Shown piece after piece: positions 58,937 to 64,000 of a DNA stretch of 64,000 nucleotides (positions within the stretch are counted from its first letter, which is position 1; each line of letters starts with the position of its first letter). The stretch is from Streptomyces sp. HUAS CB01 (GTDB lineage: Bacteria > Actinomycetota > Actinomycetes > Streptomycetales > Streptomycetaceae). Under the pieces are notes generated by a model. That model searched no databases and was not told where the DNA came from. It saw only the letters and a list, made by a program, of their open reading frames with translations. The position numbers and the translations under genes are program-made. The stretch covers positions 930,001 to 994,000 of the forward strand of contig NZ_CP129137.1 of NCBI RefSeq assembly GCF_030406905.1. The letters run 5' to 3'.

Positions 58937-60184
58937 ATGGCAGGACACCCTGGCAACGCAGAGTCGCTGTCGCCGCGTGCCAAGCTCGCCGTGACGGCCG
59001 GAAAGGCCGCAGCGGCGGTGTCGCGCGCAGCGGGACGCGGCAGCGGATCGGTGATCGGCGGCCGGGTTGCCCTCAAACTCGACCCCGACCTGCTGAGCAG
59101 ACTGGCGCAGCACCTGGACGTGATCCTGGTGTCGGCGACGAACGGCAAGACCACCACCACCCGGCTGATCGCCGAGGCCCTGCGTGCCGCCGGCCCGGTC
59201 GTGTCCAACGCCCTGGGCGCCAACATGCCGGCCGGAATCACCTCCGCGCTGGCCGGTGGCTCGGACGCCCGCTACGGCGTGATCGAGGTCGACGAGAAGT
59301 ACCTCGCCGGTGTCGCCCGCGACACCACGCCCAAGGCCATCGCCCTGCTCAACCTCTCCCGCGACCAGCTGGACCGCGCGGCCGAGACCCGGATGCTGGC
59401 CGAGAAGTGGCGCGAGGGCCTGTCCGGCACCAAGGCCGTCGTCGTCGCCAACGCCGACGACCCCCTCATCGTCTGGGCCGCGTCCTCCTCCCCCAACGTC
59501 GTCTGGGTCGCCGCCGGCCAGGAGTGGAAGGACGACGCCTGGTCCTGCCCCGCCTGCGGCGGTGTGATGCAGCGCCCCGGAGACGACTGGTTCTGCGGTG
59601 AGTGCGGCTTCCGCAGGCCGGCCGTGAGCTGGGCCCTCAGCGGGGACCACGTCCTCGACCCGCACGGCTCCGCCTGGCCCATCCACCTCCAGCTGCCGGG
59701 CCGTGCCAACAAGGCCAACGCCGCCACCTCCGCCGCGGTCGCCGCGGTCTTCGGCGTCCCGCCGCAGGTGGCCCTGGAGCGCATGTACCAGGTGCAGGCC
59801 GTGGCCGGCCGGTACGACGTCGTGTCCTTCCTCGGCCGTGATCTGCGGCTTCTGCTGGCGAAGAACCCGGCCGGCTGGCTCGAGACGTTCTCCCTGATCG
59901 ACCCGCCGCCCACCCCGGTGATCCTCTCCGTCAACGCGCGCGGCGCCGACGGCACCGACACCTCCTGGCTGTGGGACGTCGACTACACCCGGCTCGCCGG
60001 CCACCCGATCTTCGTGATCGGCGACCGCAAGCTGGACCTCGCGGTCCGCCTCGAGGTCGCGGGGCTGGACTTCCGGGTCGTCGAGGACGTGGACGAGGCC
60101 GTGCGGCTCGCCCCGCCCGGGCGGATCGAGCTGATCGCCAACTACACCGCCTTCCAGGACGTCCGCCGCCGCGTCGGCAACTGA
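58937..60184 (+). CDS. murT: MurT, lipid II amidation ligase subunit
   Basis: A 415-residue Mur-ligase relative that, with GatD, amidates the D-glutamate of lipid II. The ATP loop is S-A-T-N-G-K-T-T-T-T (66-75). A zinc ribbon with C204, C207, C220 and C223 is inserted in the central domain, as in known MurT proteins. N-L-S-R-D-Q-L-D-R is another Mur motif. The C-terminal MurT domain (E-L-I-A-N-Y-T-A-F) contacts GatD. The ATG at 58937 has AGGAGG upstream. gatD follows after 27 bases. Confidence 0.93.
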   Translation: MAGHPGNAESLSPRAKLAVTAGKAAAAVSRAAGRGSGSVIGGRVALKLDPDLLSRLAQHLDVILVSATNGKTTTTRLIAEALRAAGPVVSNALGANMPAGITSALAGGSDARYGVIEVDEKYLAGVARDTTPKAIALLNLSRDQLDRAAETRMLAEKWREGLSGTKAVVVANADDPLIVWAASSSPNVVWVAAGQEWKDDAWSCPACGGVMQRPGDDWFCGECGFRRPAVSWALSGDHVLDPHGSAWPIHLQLPGRANKANAATSAAVAAVFGVPPQVALERMYQVQAVAGRYDVVSFLGRDLRLLLAKNPAGWLETFSLIDPPPTPVILSVNARGADGTDTSWLWDVDYTRLAGHPIFVIGDRKLDLAVRLEVAGLDFRVVEDVDEAVRLAPPGRIELIANYTAFQDVRRRVGN

Positions 60185-60211
60185 CCCCACTGACCGCAGA
60201 GGATTACGAGC

Positions 60212-60940
60212 ATGAGCGACAGCAGCCTGCGCCTGGTGTGGGTCTACCCGGACCTGCTCAGCACGTACGGTGACCAGGGCAACGCCCTGGTCGTGGAGCG
60301 CCGCGCGCGCCAGCGCGGTCTGGGCGTCACCCGCGTCGACGTCCGCAGCGACCAGCCGGTGCCGACGTCCGGCGACATCTATCTGATCGGCGGTGGCGAG
60401 GACCGGCCCCAGCGGCTGGCGGCCGAGCGGCTGCGCCGCGACGGCGGGCTCTCCCGGGCCGCCTCCAACGGCGCGATCATCTTCTCGGTCTGCGCGGGCT
60501 ACCAGATCCTGGGCCACGAGTTCATCAACGACCTGGGCGAGCGGGAGCCGGGCCTCGGCCTGCTGGACGTGATCTCCACCCGCGGCGAGGGCGAGCGGTG
60601 CGTCGGCGACGTGCTGGCCGACATCGACCCGCGACTCGGCCTGCCGCAGCTCACGGGCTTCGAGAACCACCAGGGCGTCACCCACCTCGGCCCGACGGCC
60701 CGGCCGTTCGCCCGGACCGTCTTCGGCAAGGGCAACGGCACCGGCGACGGCACCGAGGGCGCGTACAACGACACCGTCTTCGGCACGTACATGCACGGGC
60801 CCGTGATGGCCCGCAATCCGCAGATCGCGGATCTGCTGCTGAAGCTGGCGCTCGACGTGAACGCGCTGCCGCCCACCGACGACCGGTGGTACGAGGCGCT
60901 GCGCGCGGAGCGCATCGCCGCCGCCACCCAGCCCGCCTGA
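60212..60940 (+). CDS. gatD: GatD, glutamine amidotransferase subunit of lipid II amidation
   Basis: A 242-residue class I (triad-type) glutaminase that supplies ammonia to MurT. The nucleophile is C94 in F-S-V-C-A-G-Y-Q, and the histidine is H195 in Y-M-H-G-P. The N-terminal Y-P-D-L-L-S-T-Y-G-D-Q-G-N is typical of GatD. G-F-E-N-H-Q-G sits before the active-site face. The close spacing to murT indicates an operon. A palindrome follows 17 bases after the stop. Confidence 0.93.
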   Translation: MSDSSLRLVWVYPDLLSTYGDQGNALVVERRARQRGLGVTRVDVRSDQPVPTSGDIYLIGGGEDRPQRLAAERLRRDGGLSRAASNGAIIFSVCAGYQILGHEFINDLGEREPGLGLLDVISTRGEGERCVGDVLADIDPRLGLPQLTGFENHQGVTHLGPTARPFARTVFGKGNGTGDGTEGAYNDTVFGTYMHGPVMARNPQIADLLLKLALDVNALPPTDDRWYEALRAERIAAATQPA

Positions 60941-60957
60941 CGGGCCTCTGAAGCGCC

Positions 60958-60986
60958 GTTCGTACGGCAACCCGGATCGTACGAAC
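60958..60986. promoter_or_regulatory. Inverted repeat between gatD and pfkA
   Basis: GTTCGTACG and CGTACGAAC form a perfect nine-base inverted repeat with an 11-base spacer, between the gatD stop and the pfkA promoter region. It may end the murT-gatD message or bind a regulator of pfkA. Confidence 0.5.
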
Positions 60987-61108
60987 ACACGGTGTCCACT
61001 GTGCGGACGTCCGGTTCGGTTCCCGCCACCTTGCGCCGGTAGGGTGGCAGGGATCCAACCGGACGACGTGGTCCGGGAGTCGGCCCACGTTGCAAAGGTT
61101 CTCGGGCT

Positions 61109-62134
61109 ATGCGCATTGGCGTCCTCACCTCCGGCGGCGACTGCCCCGGGCTCAACGCGGTCATCCGCTCTGTCGTGCACCGCGCCGTCGTCGACCACGG
61201 CGACGAGGTGATCGGCTTCCACGACGGCTGGAAGGGCCTGCTGGAGGCCGACTACCGCAAGCTCGACCTCGACGCCGTGGCGGGCATCCTCGCCCGCGGC
61301 GGCACCATCCTCGGTTCCTCGCGGGTGCAGCCCGCGCATCTCGTCGACGGCGTCGAGCGGGCCAAGGGACACGTCGCCGAGCTGGGCCTCGACGCCATCA
61401 TCCCGATCGGCGGCGAGGGCACGCTGAAGGCGGCCAACCTGCTGGCCCAGGCCGGGCTGCCGATCGTCGGTGTGCCGAAGACCATCGACAACGACATCGC
61501 CTCGACCGACGTCACCTTCGGCTTCGACACCGCCGTCGGCGTCGCCACCGAGGCCCTCGACCGGCTGAAGACCACCGCCGAGTCCCACCAGCGGGTGCTG
61601 ATCGTGGAGGTCATGGGCCGGCACACCGGCTGGATCGCCCTGCACTCCGGTATGGCGGCCGGTGCGCACGCCATCGTCGTGCCGGAGCGGCCCTTCGACA
61701 TCGAGGAGCTGACCAAGCGGGTCGGCGCCCGGTTCGAGGCCGGCAAGCGGTTCGCGATCGTCGTGGTCGCCGAGGGGGCCAAGCCGCGCGAGGGCTCCAT
61801 GGACTTCGACGAGGGCGGCAAGGACGTGTACGGCCACGAGCGCTTCGCCGGCGTCGCCCGCCAGCTGTCCGTCGAGCTGGAGGACCGGCTCGGCAAGGAG
61901 GCCCGGCCGGTGATCCTCGGCCACGTCCAGCGCGGCGGCACGCCGACCGCGTACGACCGCGTCCTCGCCACCCGGTTCGGCTGGCACGCCGTCGAGGCGG
62001 CGCACCGCGGCGAGTTCGGCATGATGACCGCGCTGCGCGGCACGGACATCACCATGGTTCCGCTGGCGCAGGCGGTGGAGACCCTGAAGACGGTCCCGGA
62101 GGACCGTTACGAAGAGGCCGAGACGGTCCTCTGA
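61109..62134 (+). CDS. pfkA: 6-phosphofructokinase
   Basis: A 341-residue kinase that makes fructose 1,6-bisphosphate in glycolysis. T-S-G-G-D-C-P-G-L-N and I-G-G-E-G-T-L form the phosphoryl-donor site, P-K-T-I-D-N-D is the catalytic strand, and M-G-R-H-T-G-W binds substrate. G-H-V-Q-R-G-G-T-P follows. The G-G-E-G variant is usual for the actinobacterial group, members of which use ATP. The ATG at 61109 follows AAAGG. TAGGGT at 61040-61045 is a possible -10. A strong terminator lies after it. Confidence 0.93.
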   Translation: MRIGVLTSGGDCPGLNAVIRSVVHRAVVDHGDEVIGFHDGWKGLLEADYRKLDLDAVAGILARGGTILGSSRVQPAHLVDGVERAKGHVAELGLDAIIPIGGEGTLKAANLLAQAGLPIVGVPKTIDNDIASTDVTFGFDTAVGVATEALDRLKTTAESHQRVLIVEVMGRHTGWIALHSGMAAGAHAIVVPERPFDIEELTKRVGARFEAGKRFAIVVVAEGAKPREGSMDFDEGGKDVYGHERFAGVARQLSVELEDRLGKEARPVILGHVQRGGTPTAYDRVLATRFGWHAVEAAHRGEFGMMTALRGTDITMVPLAQAVETLKTVPEDRYEEAETVL

Positions 62135-62151
62135 CACGGACTCCGGGCGAG

Positions 62152-62189
62152 GAACCGCCCCCGGTCGCAGCGGCGGCCGGGGGCGGTTC
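62152..62189 (+). terminator. Terminator after pfkA
   Basis: GAACCGCCCCCGG pairs perfectly with CCGGGGGCGGTTC (13 bp) around a 12-base loop, 17 bases after the stop, then TAGTCTTGTC. Confidence 0.85.
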
Positions 62190-62240
62190 TAGTCTTGTCC
62201 GGACAACAAGCGCGAATCAGGACGCTCCAGGAGTACGCAG

Positions 62241-63200
62241 ATGGATCACAGCGGGCACGGCGAGCACGGGATGCCGATGGACCTGCCGCCGTTCACGCTG
62301 GGCAGGGGACTGGAATTCTCCGCGGATCCGTTCTTCCTGGTCGGCTGCCTCGTGGGGCTCGCGCTCTACGGCTGGGGCGTGGCGCGGCTGCGCCGGCGCG
62401 GTGACGCCTGGCCGGTCGGACGGACGGTGTTCTTCACGCTGGGCGTGCTGAGCATCGCGCTGGTGATGTGCACCAGGCTGAACGACTACGGCATGGTCAT
62501 GTTCAGCGTGCACATGGTCCAGCACATGGTGATCAGCATGCTGTCGCCGATCCTGCTGCTGCTCGGCGCCCCGGTGACGCTGGCGCTGCGCGCGCTGCCT
62601 CCGGCGGGCCGCGGCCGCAAGGGCCCCCGCGAACTGCTGCTGGCCCTGCTGCACAGCCGCTACATGAAGATCGTCACGCACCCCGCGTTCACGATCCCGA
62701 TGTTCATCGCCAGCCTGTACGGGCTCTACTTCACCCCGCTCTTCGACTTCCTCATGGGGTCCAGGCCCGGCCACATCGGAATGATGGTGCACTTCCTCGC
62801 CGTCGGACTGATCTTCTTCTGGCCGATCATGGGCGTGGACCCGGGTCCGCACCGCCCCGGCTATGTGATGCGGATGCTGGAGCTCTTCGCCGGCATGCCC
62901 TTCCACGCGTTCTTCGGCATCGCACTGATGATGGCGTCCGAGCCGATGGTGCAGGCGTACGCCGATCCCCCCGCGTCGCTCGGGATCAGCGCGCTCTCCG
63001 ACCAGAACGCGGCGGGCGGGATCGCCTGGGCGTTCAGCGAGATCCCGTCGGTGCTGGTGCTGATCGCCCTGGTGTTCCAGTGGTACCGCTCCGAGCAGCG
63101 CCAGGCCGTCCGCAAGGACCGGGCCGCGGACCGGGACGGCGACAAGGAGCTGGAGGCCTACAACGCGTATCTGGCCTCCCTCCAGGCCCGCAGCCGCTGA
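62241..63200 (+). CDS. ctaG: Cytochrome c oxidase assembly protein (CtaG/caa3 type)
   Basis: A 319-residue membrane protein of the CtaG_2 family involved in copper-center assembly of cytochrome oxidase. About seven hydrophobic helices are visible. A His/Met-rich N-terminus (H-S-G-H-G-E-H-G-M-P-M) and M-V-Q-H-M in the third helix would suit copper binding. The ATG at 62241 has AGGAG upstream. It is probably monocistronic. Confidence 0.88.
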   Translation: MDHSGHGEHGMPMDLPPFTLGRGLEFSADPFFLVGCLVGLALYGWGVARLRRRGDAWPVGRTVFFTLGVLSIALVMCTRLNDYGMVMFSVHMVQHMVISMLSPILLLLGAPVTLALRALPPAGRGRKGPRELLLALLHSRYMKIVTHPAFTIPMFIASLYGLYFTPLFDFLMGSRPGHIGMMVHFLAVGLIFFWPIMGVDPGPHRPGYVMRMLELFAGMPFHAFFGIALMMASEPMVQAYADPPASLGISALSDQNAAGGIAWAFSEIPSVLVLIALVFQWYRSEQRQAVRKDRAADRDGDKELEAYNAYLASLQARSR

Positions 63201-63466
63201 CGTCGGTCCGGGCCGCCCGGATCCGGCGGGTCGCCCGAACCGGCGGAGCCCCCGTGCTGATGTCCGGAAGGAGCGGGGTCCCCGGGACCCACTGATTCCC
63301 GGGACAGAGGGCCGGGCAGGCGGATCCCCCAAGGCGTGTGGGCGTCCGAGAGGGCGCGCGGTGACCGGCGCCCGGGAGTAGCGCGCCCCCCTCGTCCGGG
63401 GTGACGATGGCTCCACGGCCCCGACCGCGGCTCCCGGCCGCGGCGCCGGCCCGGAGGAGGACGCGC

Positions 63467-63625
63467 ATGTCCGGTTCCACGAAGACGATGGGTGTGCTGA
63501 CCGTGGCGTCCCTGGTGGTCGTGACGGGCTACACCGTGGCACTCGGAAGCAACGGCTGGCTGTGGTTCGCCTGGGTCGTACTGGGCCTCGTCACCCTGGG
63601 GATGCTGGCGTCCAAGCCCACCTGA
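63467..63625 (+). CDS. Small two-helix membrane protein, unknown function
   Basis: A 52-residue protein with two hydrophobic segments joined by a short G-S-N-G-W turn. I do not recognise a family. Its reality is supported by GGAGGAGG at 63452-63459, seven bases before the ATG at 63467. A GC-rich palindrome (63662-63679) lies after the stop and may be a terminator shared with the convergent partial gene. Confidence 0.55.
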   Translation: MSGSTKTMGVLTVASLVVVTGYTVALGSNGWLWFAWVVLGLVTLGMLASKPT

Positions 63626-63721
63626 CCGCGGTCCGGGCTCGCCGGACGGCGGTCAGGGAGCCCCCGGCCGCGGCCGGGGCCGCCTCGTGGCGGTCGCCCG
63701 CGCCCGGCCCTCCACTGCCGG

Positions 63722-64000
63722 TCACGTCACCGGTGCCACTCGGGACTCGCGCAGGCCCAGCACCTCGTACAGGAAGCCGTTGACGGGGGTGGGGGTCCCG
63801 CTCCGCTCGCCGAGCCGGACGACGGCGCCGGTCCATGCCTCCAGCTCGGACGGCCTGCCGGACGCGATGTCACGGTGCAGCGAGGAAGTGCCCTCGGCGG
63901 GCTGCTGGTCGACGAAGGCCAGCGTGGACCGGACGATGTCGGCCGGAAGCGCGATGCCGTGTGCCTGCGCGAGCCGGTGGATCTCCGTCATCGCCTCCTC
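63722..64000 (-). CDS. Ketopantoate reductase-like protein, C-terminal part (gene cut by window edge)
   Basis: The visible 93 residues match the C-terminal helical domain of PanE/ApbA reductases. L-A-Q-A-H-G-I-A-L-P-A-D, then S-S-L-H-R-D-I-A-S-G-R-P-S-E-L-E, and a last helix with T-P-V-N are typical. These reduce ketopantoate or related keto acids with NADPH. The N-terminal Rossmann domain lies outside the window, so the start and full length are unknown. Confidence 0.8.
   Translation of the reverse strand, partial: EEAMTEIHRLAQAHGIALPADIVRSTLAFVDQQPAEGTSSLHRDIASGRPSELEAWTGAVVRLGERSGTPTPVNGFLYEVLGLRESRVAPVT

Noticed and set aside
58928..62137. A 1069-codon minus-strand open frame
   Set aside because: It is antisense to murT, gatD and pfkA, which have clear motifs and ribosome sites. 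High third-position GC keeps opposite frames open in such genomes.

Overview
The window is a high-GC chromosomal segment that reads as Streptomyces or a close relative. Start codons are often GTG or TTG, purine-rich Shine-Dalgarno sites are common, and the gene content is typical: a MurT/GatD pair, FprA-like reductase, DUF5134 next to an M56 peptidase, an LVIVD/DUF305 pair, an LppU/SCO3897-type protein, and many TetR, MarR, ArsR and Lrp regulators. I see no rRNA, tRNA, CRISPR array, transposase or phage gene. Most of the window is ordinary chromosome, with one eroded patch at about 34.4-38.4 kb.

Layout. 0-5 kb: a B3/B4-domain gene, a frameshifted transglutaminase-like gene, and a tightly coupled minus-strand operon of DUF6421, a short-chain dehydrogenase and threonine aldolase. 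5-15 kb: a phosphodiesterase, GNAT and VOC genes, DUF5134, M56 peptidase, PAP2 phosphatase, a HAD hydrolase, a TetR regulator, the divergent LVIVD and DUF305 genes, and an FprA-like reductase. 15-18 kb is a redox-stress block: an ArsR regulator, ohr, ohrR and an Old Yellow Enzyme, with well-defined operators. 18-25 kb: an Asp-box propeller, uracil-DNA glycosylase, a sugar kinase, a CbiX-like protein, a lactonase and a bacterial NO synthase. 25-34 kb: a FUSC transporter, UdgX with a small iron-permease-like protein, a UvrA paralogue, an Lrp regulator, a HAD hydrolase and DUF4246.

The 34.4-38.4 kb patch holds a methionyl-tRNA synthetase and yjbQ amid broken genes: a histidine phosphatase with its middle deleted, 20 codons of a nucleotide-sugar dehydrogenase, and the 3' end of an aldehyde dehydrogenase. 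It also carries a perfect 23-bp triplet repeat and an inverted copy of 75 bases of mltG that, with mltG itself, flanks a flavin monooxygenase. 39-50 kb: mltG, an ABC exporter with a divergent MarR, a GNAT, a Tat-exported Gfo/Idh oxidoreductase, a dctA remnant, an asymmetric heterodimeric ABC exporter and a TMEM175-like channel. 50-64 kb: a YdjM-like protein, a Ski2-like helicase, tesB, gpx, an acyl-CoA dehydrogenase with a divergent TetR, peptide deformylase, murT-gatD, pfkA, ctaG and a partial panE-like gene.

The signals that go beyond ordinary annotation are these. A ~167-bp intergenic element with inverted ends occurs twice, at 8.7 and 43.7 kb. The Old Yellow Enzyme promoter is nested in a 52-bp palindrome that shares its half-site with the ArsR gene promoter. 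The mltG fragment is duplicated in inverted orientation around the monooxygenase. The DUF6421 operon is uncharacterised.
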